Shown: positions 25,201 through 34,900 of the stretch, piece after piece
Layout: every line of letters begins with the position of its first letter
Numbering within the stretch: the first letter of the stretch is position 1
NCBI RefSeq assembly: GCF_035083965.1
Contig: NC_089731.1
Coordinates: 689,501-753,500 of the forward strand
Source: Branchiostoma lanceolatum
Taxonomy: Eukaryota > Chordata > Leptocardii > Amphioxiformes > Branchiostomatidae
Direction of reading: 5' to 3'
Length of the DNA: 64,000 nucleotides
Made by a program: the position numbers and the translations under genes
Notes under the pieces: generated by a model
Databases searched by the model: none
What the model was told of the DNA's origin: nothing
What the model saw: only the letters and a program-made list of their open reading frames with translations

Positions 25201-28200
25201 CTTCGAAACTAGCAGAGAGAGTTGCCCAGCCTCAAATAATTGAGGAAGCCAGTAGTAAAGAAGAAACTGTGTCCACTGTAGCTGAAAAAGAGCCAGAAAT
25301 AGCTGAGCCATCAGAAGTTACCCAACCACCAAGAAGTCCAAGTCCTGAGAAAGAAGCCGCCCCATTGGCTGAGCCATCTTCCTCAATTGCTGACACACCA
25401 ATGAGAGGACAGGTTACAGGTGTGGAGCAGTTTAAACGGTCACTGAGGACCAGAAGCCGGAGTCCGCTCAAGGCAACCAGAAGGAGAAGTGCGGAGGGTG
25501 AACAGGAGAAGGAGGGGAGGTCGGAAAGGGTAAGACGCCATTTGCATGAAAGAAGAGAAAGAAACTTGGCACAGTTATCATACTGTATTTAGTTTTATTC
25601 AGAATCTATACCTCTCTTTTGTACTGTGTTTAATAGTTCTTCATATAATATGATAATACAAAGATAAAAAACACAGACATATACCCTTGTCAATGCGGTA
25701 CGATGTGGAACAAAAAATTAATATGCACACCTAACAAAGGACGAAATGTTCACAAATGTAATTATGATATCACCTGATGTAATGGAAAACCTCTCTAAAT
25801 TTGTAAACAGGTTTTGACTGTATGTGCACTACTATGTTGTTTTATTAGTTATGTATGACGCAGGGCCCCACTGCAAAGCAGTGTTTGTTTTGAGTTAATC
25901 ACTAAGCTGGGCAACCATGGATAAAATGACAGAAAATATATAAAATTATAAATTGAACAGAGAGTATAAGCAATTATAGATATTAGATCAAGAATATCCT
26001 TGGAAAAGGCTCTTTTGATATTCAAATATGATTTCCACTTCATCCCCAGAGGGTAACTCGAGCCTCTATGGTGTCCAACAAGACGTTCTCCGAGATGGGT
26101 ACCCAGTACCCGACCCCTGCCCCCCTCAAGACGGTGGCCGTCTCGGAGCTCCGGACAGCGGACGTCTCCGTCAAGTCTGAACCCCAGGAACTCACAGAGG
26201 AGGAGACGAAAGGTCTGAGGATTTTTACTTTTTACTCAATAATAGTAAAACCTCTTCGTTTACTTCACCACTAGCCACACGTTTGTTTACCAAAAAATTG
26301 AACTAAAGGCCATTTTGTCAAGTCTGAACTCAAGAACTCACATACAAGAACATGAAAGGTCTGATAATTTTTTTGTTTTTATTCAATAATTGTAGTAAAA
26401 CCTCTTTGTTTCTTTCATCACTGGCTCCATGACTTGTACATGTTCTATGTACTTAATTTGGAATATTAAGTTCGTTAGGAAGACAAGTTATGACCTAAAA
26501 GACAATTTTGTCATGTCTGAATTAACCTCAAGAACTCACAGAGGAGATGAAGAGTCTGATGATAGTACATGCATAGTGTAACAGATGATAGCAGCGATGA
26601 TGACATAAAGTTCAACAACGCTGTACATAAAGCGCAGCAGCAAATACAAAAGATTATACATGTCTTAATCTGTTATTCAGTACCTGTTTGTTTTAAAGGA
26701 CCCTGTCATATATTTTGCTTTGACAGAAGACAGTAAGAACACACTCAGACTGAGCACCGATTCTGAGTCAGACGACACCACGACCTTCACCAAGATCAAG
26801 GTCAAACAAGAGGCTGGAGAACCAGGTGGGTCAAAGTTGAAAGTTCAAACCTGAATGCAAATTCCAGACTTTGATATAAGAAAGACATAATTTGTTGACC
26901 ATCACACACTTGTATACTAAGCATCAGATTTTGTTTTTCTGAACTTGAGCTGTTTGTATCATTCAAACATGGCAGTTAAAGCAAAATAATCTTGATAAGT
27001 CTGTCTTAAAGTTGCATTTTCATAGCTTTTTAAGAAACATTTTGAGAGCTTTTATTTCATTTAGAAATTTAGAAATGACTGCTGTTGAGTATTGATGTCA
27101 ACATTCTCCCATATTATGTTCTCAATACTTTAGATTCAAACTTTGATGGTATAGTTCATGCACTTTATTTCTATCATTGATGCACCTGAAGGTTGTGTAT
27201 TTTTAAAGCCATCGTCTTTATCTGTGTTCCCAGAAAGCTCCTATGTGTTCTCCCCACCAGTTACCATGGTGCCCAGGTCTGAACAGAGAGGTAGGTACTT
27301 TTGCTTCCATCAAAATCTTGCTGATACTAGTTAGTTAAAAGTTAGTTAAAAATCCTCCCACACCATTATTGATGTATAGGGTGGTGCCCATCTCCGTTTC
27401 ATAGCCCTGGGCCACACTGTTATGCAATCAATGTAGCAGGGGGCTAGTCCACTGGCAGTGAAGTGTAAAGACCTGTTTAACTTCCATACTGTTTCAGAAG
27501 TATTTACCATTTTTATAAAGTCTTTGGTATGATTCAATGCGCCTCCTGTCCAGAGGTGTCCTACCTGGGGCTTGAACCCCAGTAATTTGAACCAGATGTG
27601 GTGAGAGACAGAAGCGCAGACCACTACACCACAGGGACACCCCAGCTGATACTAGGCAGTTTTGTATTATGTACATGTTGTAGTTGAAGCTTTGAAAAAA
27701 TTGTTTATTTCAGTATTATGATGCCTAGCTGAGTGAATGGTTATTGAAAAGAAATGTGATTGATTATCAGTGAAACGAAAAAGGCCAGCTTGTAGGAAGA
27801 CAGTTAGATGTAAAAGCATGTTTAACTCAGACCTATACAATGATGTGCCAGCCAAATTTTACCTGCACTAACCTGCATACATGTCTACAGATGGTATTTC
27901 TAGCCCTTTATATCCAGCCATGGATGTGAGGCCCGATGTTCATGTCTTGACCAAACTGCGCTGAATTTTCCCTTGACGTTGTGTTTCCCTTCTGCCCAGG
28001 CAAAGACCACGGCACCCCTGCCCAGGTGCCCAACTTCGTGTTCTCCCCACCGCTGACACGGTCCCGCGGTCGACCCTCGATCGCACCAACCAGCACCGGC
28101 CGAAGTCACAGGTGGGTCTCAGACCTCAGGCATGTTCATCTTACAGTAGGGATAACAGACTTCAAAGTACACAACCAAGGAACTTAGCTAGCTGTTTTGG

Positions 28201-29667
28201 TGACAGCCTTTTTCAGAACACTTAGCAATGAATTTGAAACAAATTGTACACTTGAATGTTATTGTTTAAGTCAATGCGTCACATGTCATATTACTGTTTT
28301 TAATGTAAAGAACATGTAATTCAGCTCTTGGGCTGCCAAATGTTCTCTGAATAAAATCCATTATTATTATTACTCGTCCATTATGTACATGTACAGTGCC
28401 ATGAATCTGTAGTCGAAAAGTGACAACATGAAAAACACTACAATAAAACCACCGCTTCTAGATTTACAGTTTGCCAATACATTGTTTGTTTTGTGATTTT
28501 TTTCAGCCTCTACAGAATTCCTTTAACAGGATATTTTGAAAGTTCTCAAAGACTTTTGTACCTCTTAAACCTGTTTAATTCTCAAGATTAGCAGGAACAC
28601 TAAAGATCTTTAAAACATCTTACTTAAAGATGTTTGTATGACTTAAACTTGTGTTTTACTCTCAGGAGTAGCAGGAAGACGAGAAACGACGCCAGCCCTG
28701 TCCAGACTCCTCGAGTGGAGGAAGTTCCCCCCTCCCCGAAAAAGGCCCCCACCCCAGAACCAATGCCCCCCACCCCAGAACCGATGACGACCCCCTCCAT
28801 GGAAGTCCTGGACAGCCCGGAGAGCGTCCTGCGAAGCGGGAGGGTGGTGAAGAAAGAGTCGCCTGCCCATTCCCCCACCGGCTACACCCACCACAAGACT
28901 CGTGGAGGGAGGAAGACTACAAGCACAAGGGCCAGGTAATCTCCTGACTGGTTGGCTGACTTTAAAGGATCAATTACAATCAGCTATTTTTCCTGTGGCC
29001 CTACATGATTGGCATGGTTGTGACGGCTCCCACCGTTGAGTCTTACCGTGCCAGGCTGGAGGCCTGCCCGCCTTAGCCTGGGACCTATAGCTACTCCCCC
29101 TCCCTACTTTGCCCCTCGCGGGGTCATCTGGGGGTATTACTGATGATGATGATGATGATGATACAGCAGGCAGATGCTGCTACCATTCTCATGTACCCTG
29201 TAACCGAATTGGCCTCTGACCACTAAGCATTAAAAAAAGGCCCTCTCTTTTCACATGTAACGCTTGTCTTTTCCAGAAACTATTCAAGTCTACAATGCAA
29301 CACAAAAAAAGCCAAATAAAACAAGCACATGTCAGGCACTGATTTTCACCACCTTTTCCATTTCTACAGGACAATGAAGCCCAAGTTGCCACACATCGAA
29401 CCAGCCCCATTTCCATGTACATTTCTTCTTTACCTTCTGTCTTGTCTCCTTACAAATTTTTCTCTAAGAAAACTCAAGCGTTTTGTTTATCCCTGTAGGA
29501 CGAAGAAGCCAAAGTTGCCGCACATCGAGCCTTCGGACAGCCCGATCAGTTTCATCTCCCCTGTCCCCGAGGACTCCCCCGCCACCAGAACTCGCAGTCG
29601 TCGCCGAGTCGTCAAGAACCAGCCCCACCCCATGAGCCTTAGGCAGAAGAAACCCCCCAAACTCTAA
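7030..29667 (+). CDS. AHCTF1: ELYS (AT-hook nuclear pore assembly factor), C-terminal two thirds
   Basis: ELYS binds chromatin and recruits the Nup107-160 complex to start nuclear pore assembly after mitosis. Twenty-five exons join in phase: 7030-7129, 8122-8245, 8477-8533, 8877-8933, 9181-9282, 10023-10213, 11782-11876, 12605-12654, 13072-13203, 13855-14002, 17436-17583, 18374-18454, 18778-18918, 19247-19443, 20037-20184, 20642-20811, 21655-21870, 23957-24112, 24568-25529, 26050-26212, 26727-26825, 27234-27290, 28000-28111, 28666-28935, 29499-29667 (about 1,381 codons). Hallmarks of the ELYS helical domain match the human protein as I remember it: EGGTGQYPP, LLDVYLL, LIQGSWLLDH, LSWQ-type LSPWQHQLILKSF, LHLTVLLANG, LLQLPFDDVEQ, LPGVQRKLS. 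The tail is acidic/basic and disordered, with VSRPQPLS, FVGTPVTP, TPPSILK and an AT-hook core RGRP in the 28000 exon; it ends SLRQKKPPKL. The N-terminal beta-propeller is not in the window. Many introns carry copies of exon boundaries. Confidence 0.95.
7840..8095. repeat. Minisatellite of about 28 bp in ELYS intron
   Basis: About eight imperfect units built on caaacttggaaggatttt aac plus a T-run follow one another. The array is purely intronic, directly before the acceptor of the exon at 8122. Confidence 0.85.
9648..9937 (-). repeat. tRNA-derived SINE, copy 1
   Basis: About 290 bases match 27345-27645 nearly throughout, including ctccgtttcatagccctggg and gtctttggtatgatt. On the minus strand it begins with a tRNA-like head: ccctgtggtgtagtggtctg (A box) and a B-box-like gttcaa segment. 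Both copies lie in ELYS introns in the same orientation, antisense to the gene. Confidence 0.75.
10160..10990 (+). repeat. Donor-side exon-boundary array, 8 copies (ELYS exon 10023-10213)
   Basis: The last about 45 coding bases of the exon (aaactgcacctcacag ... gctaacgg), its donor ggGTAGGTcatg and about 50 intron bases are repeated at roughly 10183, 10289, 10408, 10521, 10633, 10741, 10848 and 10953. Spacing is 105-119 bases. All intronic copies keep a GT after gctaac(g/a)gg, so seven decoy donors follow the real one. The last copy has drifted to GTTGGT. Confidence 0.9.
11225..11345 (-). mobile_element. Decayed Penelope-like terminal fragment
   Basis: Read on the minus strand, this carries gtcgctgcc..., ctgaggaaggtgacagac and downstream sequence homologous to 38170-38290 and 13640-13735. 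It is a non-coding end fragment, with the hammerhead core weakened (see 57842-57885 and 32393-32432 for well-formed ones). Confidence 0.45.
12047..12075 (+). repeat. Single extra copy of an ELYS exon end and donor
   Basis: The words gccagcagagtaggtgtctttctgttgg at the exon 11782-11876 boundary recur here about 185 bases downstream. This is the smallest instance of the boundary copying seen elsewhere in this gene. Confidence 0.75.
12080..12291. mobile_element. MITE, TACTGTAAATGC family, copy 1
   Basis: A 212-bp foldback begins TACTGTtAATGC and ends GCATTTACAGTA, with internal words aaaccac, ctccattttctccctac and gcgaac-like segments shared with 21896-22107 and 22512-22696. Target duplication is probably TA or absorbed in the termini. 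It is non-coding and older than the other two, judging by mismatches. Confidence 0.7.
13147..13640 (+). repeat. Tandem mini-exon copies, ELYS exon 13072-13203
   Basis: The 3' part of the exon is repeated at 13292-13348, 13455-13511 and 13576-13630. The repeat unit begins inside the exon at a coding segment (ctggtgttctacctacag) that itself looks like a splice acceptor. Copies 2 and 3 are therefore flanked by CAG and by ATG|GTGGGT, are exactly 57 bases, phase 0 at both ends, and are open (they read RGRFVDAVRLNDLLKRDVM with small changes). The fourth copy has lost its donor. Spacing is interrupted by GT microsatellites. Confidence 0.85.
13226..13260. repeat. (GT)n microsatellite
   Basis: An uninterrupted gtgtgt run sits directly after the donor of ELYS exon 13072-13203. 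Shorter gt runs occur in the later copies near 13387-13420 and 13537-13552. Confidence 0.95.
13640..13735 (-). mobile_element. Decayed Penelope-like terminal fragment
   Basis: Homologous on the minus strand to 38170-38290 and 11225-11345 (gcagcgatgcc, ctgcagtg, then the cctgaggaagacgtc core region). Non-coding, broken relic. Confidence 0.4.
13906..16930 (+). repeat. Donor-side exon-boundary array, 21 units (ELYS exon 13855-14002)
   Basis: Units start with atagagacctacatg at 13906 (real exon), 14059, 14201, 14343, 14485, 14627, 14779, 14921, 15074, 15216, 15358, 15500, 15642, 15784, 15926, 16078, 16230, 16372, 16514, 16666 and 16818. Spacing is 142 bases with occasional 152-153, the difference lying in a tttag/cttag run. 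Each holds the last about 97 coding bases, the donor GAGG|GTGGGA or GAGG|GTAGGA, and a short intron piece. In-frame tag just upstream of each unit prevents read-through. Some variants (cttttttttatct at 14009 and 15028, gacagcgatg) recur, showing higher-order copying. Confidence 0.95.
17014..17215 (+). repeat. SINE-like element in ELYS intron
   Basis: A tRNA-like head (B-box-like gtgctgagttgaaatc) is followed by a body with gttgcagtcctcgggacagg and ttttgggagctaccaat. I recall closely similar text as a common amphioxus SINE; this is memory and has not been searched. No coding potential. Confidence 0.55.
17519..18140 (+). repeat. Donor-side exon-boundary array, 5 copies (ELYS exon 17436-17583)
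   Basis: Units begin gtgctgaacaagg at 17519 (real), 17645, 17771, 17944 and 18070 (gtactg), spacing 126, 126, 173, 126 bases. Each repeats the last 65 coding bases and the donor AGAAG|GTAATG. The third unit is lengthened by an inserted variant intron piece. The frame of the exon part stays open in the copies, and 126 is a multiple of three. Their upstream tgtattag is only a weak acceptor. Confidence 0.9.
18536..18713. mobile_element. 178-bp MITE with TTA target duplication
   Basis: Near-perfect terminal inverted repeats of about 42 bases (GGCCACACCAATTTAATTTC...) enclose A/T runs and a central palindrome aaggctagcccagcctt. TTA lies directly outside both ends (18533-18535 and 18714-18716). 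A 3-bp TTA duplication is typical of PIF/Harbinger-type MITEs, so this is a non-autonomous member of that kind. It sits in an ELYS intron and looks young. Confidence 0.85.
18978..19043. repeat. (GTGA)n microsatellite
   Basis: A run of gtgagtgagtgag units lies about 60 bases after the donor of ELYS exon 18778-18918. Confidence 0.95.
19505..19612 (+). repeat. Extra copy of the 3' half and donor of ELYS exon 19247-19443
   Basis: The segment from cccccctccatcctcaaggt to the donor ACAG|GTGAGG is repeated once about 145 bases downstream, with about ten substitutions. The copy keeps its donor but has no acceptor of its own, so it is a decoy and not an exon. Confidence 0.85.
20830..21085 (+). repeat. 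Intronic triplicated block next to ELYS exon 20642-20811
   Basis: Three units with ggtagccgtttggtacc...ttacggggtcaggcag...gggagaaggtta start at about 20840, 20932 and 21025. The first contains GGG|GTAAGG, a stronger-looking donor than the one used (GAAG|GTCCGT). Using it would put the next exon out of phase, so I kept the upstream donor. Confidence 0.8.
21440..21475 (+). repeat. Acceptor-side copy of ELYS exon 21655-21870
   Basis: The sequence ttttag|acacccaggagttt repeats the acceptor and first 14 coding bases of the exon that starts 212 bases downstream. The next codons bring a stop, so the copy is dead as an exon. Confidence 0.7.
21896..22107. mobile_element. MITE, TACTGTAAATGC family, copy 2
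   Basis: A foldback with ends TACTGTAAATGC and GCATTTACAGTA carries subterminal aaatgttcgcggcggtt and gcgaac blocks. It starts 25 bases after the donor of ELYS exon 21655-21870. Confidence 0.8.
22110..23956 (+). repeat. Acceptor-side array of about 9 units before ELYS exon 23957-24112
   Basis: Units of roughly 155-160 bases contain aagatgttgtgtactacattc, cagcaccaca, gtgtctgtctg(at)tag and ctacatttgtatctcttac. The real acceptor (gtctgtccgctag|catttgc) is the last unit's tag. Acceptor-like gtctgtc..tag recurs near 22245, 22376, 22716, 22873, 23030, 23189, 23343 and 23640. Two units continue with catgctggacagagtg after the tag. The exon body itself is not copied. A MITE interrupts the array at 22512-22696. 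Confidence 0.85.
22512..22696. mobile_element. MITE, TACTGTAAATGC family, copy 3
   Basis: A 185-bp foldback with ends TACTGTAAATGC and GCATTTACAGTA and arms rich in gcgaac/gttcgc words; the arms pair over most of their length. Inserted inside the minisatellite upstream of ELYS exon 23957, so it is younger than part of that array. Confidence 0.85.
24855..25106 (+). repeat. In-frame 84-bp repeat, three units, inside ELYS exon 24568-25529
   Basis: Units at 24855, 24939 and 25023 each encode 28 residues of the type PSAVALEEAPGLVETQETA followed by an acidic/alanine-rich stretch. The period is a multiple of three and the protein repeat is intact. The same kind of local tandem copying that litters the introns has thus also reached the acidic disordered tail of the protein. 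Confidence 0.9.
26165..26560 (+). repeat. Donor-side copies of ELYS exon 26050-26212
   Basis: The exon end (gtcaagtctgaa...gaactcacagaggagga...acgaaag|gtctgag) is repeated at about 26318-26400 and 26512-26560. The first copy keeps gaaag|gtctga; the second has lost it. Divergence is larger than in the other arrays. Confidence 0.75.
27345..27645 (-). repeat. tRNA-derived SINE, copy 2
   Basis: Second copy of the element at 9648-9937, with the tRNA-like head on the minus strand at its right end (ggggtgtccctgtggtgtag). It lacks a few internal bases relative to copy 1 (the bases around gaactcaggccttctgatcc are shortened). Confidence 0.75.
29004..29165. repeat. Dispersed repeat ending in (GAT)n
   Basis: A GC-rich segment (ggctggaggcctgcccgcc, cccctcgcggggtcatctgg) leads directly into seven gat units, a structure typical of a SINE 3' end with a simple-repeat tail. 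Family not recognised. Confidence 0.4.
29345..29430 (+). repeat. Acceptor-side copy of the last ELYS exon
   Basis: The sequence tttctacag|GACAATGAAGCCCAAG...ACATCGAACC matches the acceptor and first about 35 bases of the last exon at 29499. It has its own acceptor but runs out of homology and lacks a donor, so it is not a usable exon. Confidence 0.8.
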
Positions 29668-30650
29668 CGGCTTAGTCATTTGTTATACTAAGAATATGAA
29701 GGGAAAGCGTTGAACTGTTTGTAGTATGTACAAGTGCTGGGGAAAAACAGGCTCTAGTAATAATGCTACGAGCCTCAGGCAGAAGAAACCCCCCAAACTC
29801 TAACAACTTCTGAACTATACAATATATTTCTACTTAACTATAGATAAGGAAATGTGGGAAATTGTTGTATGTGTATGTAAGTGTGATGAAAAACCAGAAC
29901 CAGCCCCACCCTATGAGCCTAAGGCAGAAGAAACCCCCCAAACTTTAATAGCAAACTGTTCAATATTTCTGTTTTCTAGGGTAACAAGAAAAAACGTACA
30001 GGAAAAGTTGTGAACTGTTAATTGCACGTACCTGTACATGTATCTTAGTGCTGTGAAAGTTCAGCCCAACCCCATGAGCCTTCATCAGAAGAAACCGCCC
30101 AAACTTTAACAACTTTTCAACTGTATAATTATGTATTTCTATGATCACAAGAAATAACTAGTGGTGACCCGTTAGTTGTATGGACATGTATTATAGGTGT
30201 GGTGAAAATTCAGTATCATGCCATGAGCTTTGAGACACAAGAAGGCACCTAAACTTCACACAGCTCAGTCATTTATTTCTACTGAACTATAGAATACGTG
30301 GAAATGTGGTAAACTGTTTATTTTGTTGTGTATGTACGAGTCGTGACACCCACCCCCATGAGTCTAAGGCAAAAGAAACAGCCCAAACTTTAACAACTAC
30401 CGGTAATAACTTGAATTTATTTGTAAGATTTTTCTCTACATCTTTAACATTTTGGTGGCAGAGAAATATAGGGTTGTGTATACCGAAGAAAATGTATGTT
30501 GAATAGATTTATCCACCAGTCCTGATGAAACTATGTATGGAAAGTGGCCAACTGTTTGTTGTTTGTACGTGAACATGTACCATAAATGCTGAGAAAATTC
30601 AGCCTCGTGCCATGTTATGAGTCAGACAAAAGAGAGCACCAAACTCAAAC
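29605..30650 (+). repeat. Stop-codon and 3' UTR array, about 7 units
   Basis: The last about 12 codons and stop of ELYS (gagccttaggcagaagaaacc...ctctaa) recur downstream near 29771, 29911, 30075, 30228, 30359 and 30617, at 130-260 base spacing. Resemblance falls steadily with distance from the real stop: the first copy is almost identical, the last barely recognisable. All copies lie in the 3' UTR and are not translated. Confidence 0.85.
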
Positions 30651-31938
30651 CGTACAATACCGTATTTCTAAGGTTACGTTACAAAACAAAAAGAAATTTA
30701 ATGGAAATGTAGTGAACTGTATGTTCATGTGCATGTATCACAAGCGCTGTTAGAAATCACTTAAACTCCAGCAGCTTATCAATTATACAGAAATTCATGT
30801 ATTTCTACTGTTGCAAGAAAAGAAGTAGAATCTGTTTGAAAAGCTAGTGGGGAAGATTTTTTTACGAATCTATAAGAACATAGTATGTTGTGAGTTGTGA
30901 AAAATCAGCCTTCAAACTCTATCGACTTACAGAACATAGTTTAAGCCTTGTTACCTTGCTGCATCAAAAATAGAAAACTTGCCAACCGCTTGCTGCAAAT
31001 TTGTAACAATGAAATTATCATATCACTATCCTAGACTATATTGGGAAGAAAGTTGTCCCATATTCATTTGCAAGAGGACCATGAAAATATATTCTTAGAA
31101 AACATGTAGAATCTGTAACTGTTCTGTTGCCATTCTTCCTATTATTGTATACTTACAAATATATCAACAAACAACATTTTGGATTTGAAATGTAGAAAAT
31201 TACAACAAGTTTTCTGCATTGATGCTATAGGGGATATTATGGAATCTTTATATATGGTATGCAAATGTCAGAAAAGATTGAAATTTGGTATTGTGTCTCG
31301 AATGTGTCTTACGTTTTCTTCGAATTCACTAAATGGTATGGGACAAATAAAGAAATGGTGTTTTATGTTGAATATGGTTTATTTGTTCTTATGTGTTCAA
31401 TTTTGTTTAATTCTAAAACCTTATCCTTAATTCTTTCAACCGAGAATAGATGACACAAATAGCAGTAGGCCTTATATATTATGCTGTCGAGCCGTTGTAA
31501 CAGTAACTGTTTTGTTAACTCAGCACTCGTGATTACATGTTGTATGTTTAAGTTTTAAACTCTTCAGGAATCACAATAACGGAAACAAATCCTTCACAAC
31601 TTAAGCGTGGAGATGATCAAAATAGCTAGATAACCACAATAGGGTTGATCGCCTATTATCTATTTCAGCTTAGATCAAACGTCATTTCAAGGGATATGTA
31701 GATATATTTATATATAACGGGGGGTGCCCAAATATATGACGTTGTTTTACGCGCTCGAACTCACGGCGCTCCATTGCTGGTTTATTTAACTTCCTTATGA
31801 ACATAGTCACTGGACACAAACACGGCGTACTCATGCATAATAAGATCACTAAAAAATCCGTCACATGTTAGGGCGCGTCATAATTTAGGGCAACCCCCGT
31901 TAATGATCTTATTTCTAAAACTCTGGACGACTTAAAGT
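30650..31938. other. ELYS 3' UTR and convergent intergenic space
   Basis: AT-rich, no gene. The AATAAA at 31346-31351, followed by GT/T-rich sequence, is the best candidate poly(A) signal for ELYS, which would give a 3' UTR of about 1.7 kb. The FAM111-like gene ends on the other strand at 31939. Confidence 0.5.
31346..31351 (+). terminator. Candidate poly(A) signal of ELYS
   Basis: AATAAA followed within 40 bases by a T/GT-rich run (gtgttttatgttg). No nearer canonical hexamer is seen after the stop at 29667. Confidence 0.45.
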
Positions 31939-34900
31939 TCACTCCAGCGGGAACATGTCCCTCACAACGCCCTCCTCCAGCGCGCCTTTCTCTGCCAGTC
32001 CGTACAGCAGGTCCCTGACGGCCGCCAGGCTGACGTAGCGCAGCACTGTGGTGGGCGAGTTCTTGTACATCGGCCGGGTGCCCTTGGACATGACCGTCAG
32101 CCGCCCCTTGGGGTCGAACCTGGGGTGACAAGATGGTCTTTAAGGGAAACATGTAGATAAATTCATATTTAAGGATCAGTATAAGGATCGACCGGGTGGT
32201 CTTGTGGTTACTAGGGTTGTTGACTAGGATCTTAAGGTTATTGGTTGGGATCTTTGGCAGGCCTTAATGTTACATGCGCCGGGTACCCTTGGACATGACC
32301 GTCAGCCGGCCCTTGGGGTCGAACCTGGGGTGTATGAATGAATGGTGTCATTAAATCTCACGAGTTTACGTCGGAAATGATTGGTCATTATTGATCCTGA
32401 AGAAGGCGACAGAGGTCGTTGAAAATTTGATCTGTAAATACCTTTGTGTTAGAAAAAAGGTAAGCATTGTATTATGATTACTACCAACACACTGTCAGAT
32501 GAAATTCCATAATAATGAATGAATGGTTTATTGCGTAAAACCTGGCAACTTTGCAGCGGAATAGTTTACGTTTTACTTTCAGGTTTAAAACTACACCTAC
32601 ATAGAAATACAGTTGATCGCAAAGTGGTGATCTGTAACAGACGATCAACGTAATTCAGGGGTACATTTTTACCTACAATGTATTTCTACTAGATTCATTT
32701 AAATGAATAAAGATTAAAAAAGACGACACATCAAATATTCCGTTATTATAAAATAGCAAGTTGCGTGAAAGTGATCTTGTAGCTGGCTTAGAATCCAAAG
32801 GCTAAGGGTTTGAATCCCTATCAGGCCTAATGATATGCGGAATAAGGACTATTCGGCCACCCGACGCTACAAAGATAACAAACAAACAAACCCGGGGCTC
32901 CCCGATCGCCAGAACATGACCTGTCCCCCGGTCCGCACGCTGGCAGGGTTGTCGTCCTGTTTCGTCACTTTTCCCGCGGTTGACGTCACTTCCGCCTCGC
33001 CCGATGCCTCTTTAGGCGGAAGAAGGTTTCCCAGACCCGGCAGGTGTGTTTGGAGGAGATCACTTTGTTCTCCCTCCACCTGAAATGATGTATACGATTG
33101 TTGCTGATAATTCATTTATTTGTTTAGCAATCCTGGATACGACTTTCCTCACTTCACTCAGGTGTAAATGAGTACCTAGCTCATCTAGGGTTAGGAACGT
33201 TCCTCGGATAGGACGTTAAATGGAGGTCCCGTGTTTGGGGAGAACCACACCCCGCGCACGTTAAAGAACCCACCACACCTTTCGAAAAAGACTAGGGGCA
33301 TGCCCCGGTGTGCGATGGTCCAAACCTTACAGTCCGGTCTGGGATGACATCTTGAAAAGGTGATAGTTCACCTGTTATGTCAATCCTTCCACAAATGTGG
33401 TAAATCGAAATAAATAAATATGGAGAGTCCCTTGCAGTCGAATAGGGCTTATATCCAACGGAAATGGGCATTTTTATTTATAATACGTTCTCAATTTCAT
33501 TCATTCATACATTCAACGTACCGGCACTTCTCTATCACAAAAGTCCGTATCGGAATCTTCATGGAAAGTAGAATTTATCTATTTATTCATTGCTTTGGCT
33601 GTGAAATGCAGATATCGTAAACCTAAACAACACTTGACTGCTTTATGTGTACATGGCTACAGACCCCGATATCTGTGTATTCATACATTCAACCTACCTG
33701 CAATTCCAGTATACAGAAGTCAGTGTCGGCGTCTTCGTGGACCGGGTCGGCCTTGAACCTGAACCTGCTGTACGTCATCGGCTGCAGCTCGTCCGTGTAG
33801 TGGTGGAACTCCACGTGCGCATGCTCCAGTGGCGGGGCGCCGTCGTCGGGGTCGGACTCCTTCCTCTGCGCCTGGGGAAGTAGAATTTATGTATATTCAT
33901 TTTGATGATGTGCAAAGCAGTTAAGTATGAACAGTGTCGAAAATCTTAGTCTGGCAACAGATGCTGTAGCCTGAGTGTCATCCTGTTTCTGTTCCAGGCT
34001 CTGCCTTCACCAAACAGTCTGAGATCGCTGCCATTCAAGTCGTCTGCAATAAATGTATGCTTCCAGATTCTATCCTAGCACGCTGATTGGTCCCTTTTGT
34101 CAGAGTATTCAACAGGATGACACCCAGGCTACAGATGATGTAGATATAGATAAAACAAAACTCTAGATACAATACATACAGTAGTCAAGGAAAGCAGAAT
34201 TTATCTATTTATTGTTATGATGAACAATAGATGCTGTAAATATTAAATACTATAGATACTATAATCTTACTCTAGATACACTACATACAGTAGTCTTACT
34301 GTAGATACAAAAGATACGGCAGATATTGTGTATTTGTATAGATCAACAAAATATCGTTTTATGTGCTCTGTCATTTTTGTCAGCAGGGTTATTCCTAGTT
34401 TGTAACAGGCCCATGCTAGCTAGCTGGGCAGCCCTGGCTGTAGAACCTACCATTTCGCGGATGGCCTCCACCATGTGATGACACGTGAGCAGATACTTGC
34501 TGCCTAGTCTGAAGCCACCTCCAATGGCTGCAGAGAGACAAATATAAGAGATTAAAACACAATGATGTAAAAACCGCATGAGGATCGAGGAGGTGCCCCG
34601 AGCATGTCAAAAGTTACCGCAACAGCCTCATTGCTCAGATGGGTACCTACTGGCTGTACTTCAAATAAATAATAAGTTTATTGCAAATTCATGCCCGAAG
34701 GATAAATGAGGAACAGTGTACAAAAAAGGTATAAAAGCTGCTTATCTAAATTATACAAATGTAATTGTCTATAACTAGTGAAGGGTTTGACTTCTCTTTT
34801 GTAAGCAATGGAAGACGTAATAAATGCACTACAACAGCCTAATAACTTCAGATGGGTACTTACAGACTCCTTTAAATGACTATGTGACAGTAATCCCCCC

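Noticed and set aside
24680-25311. Long antisense open frames over ELYS exon 24568-25529
   Set aside because: Shadows of a repetitive, codon-biased coding exon; no splice sites or motifs of their own.
32755-32832. tRNA gene
   Set aside because: Only the T arm is convincing; no acceptor stem or anticodon arm.
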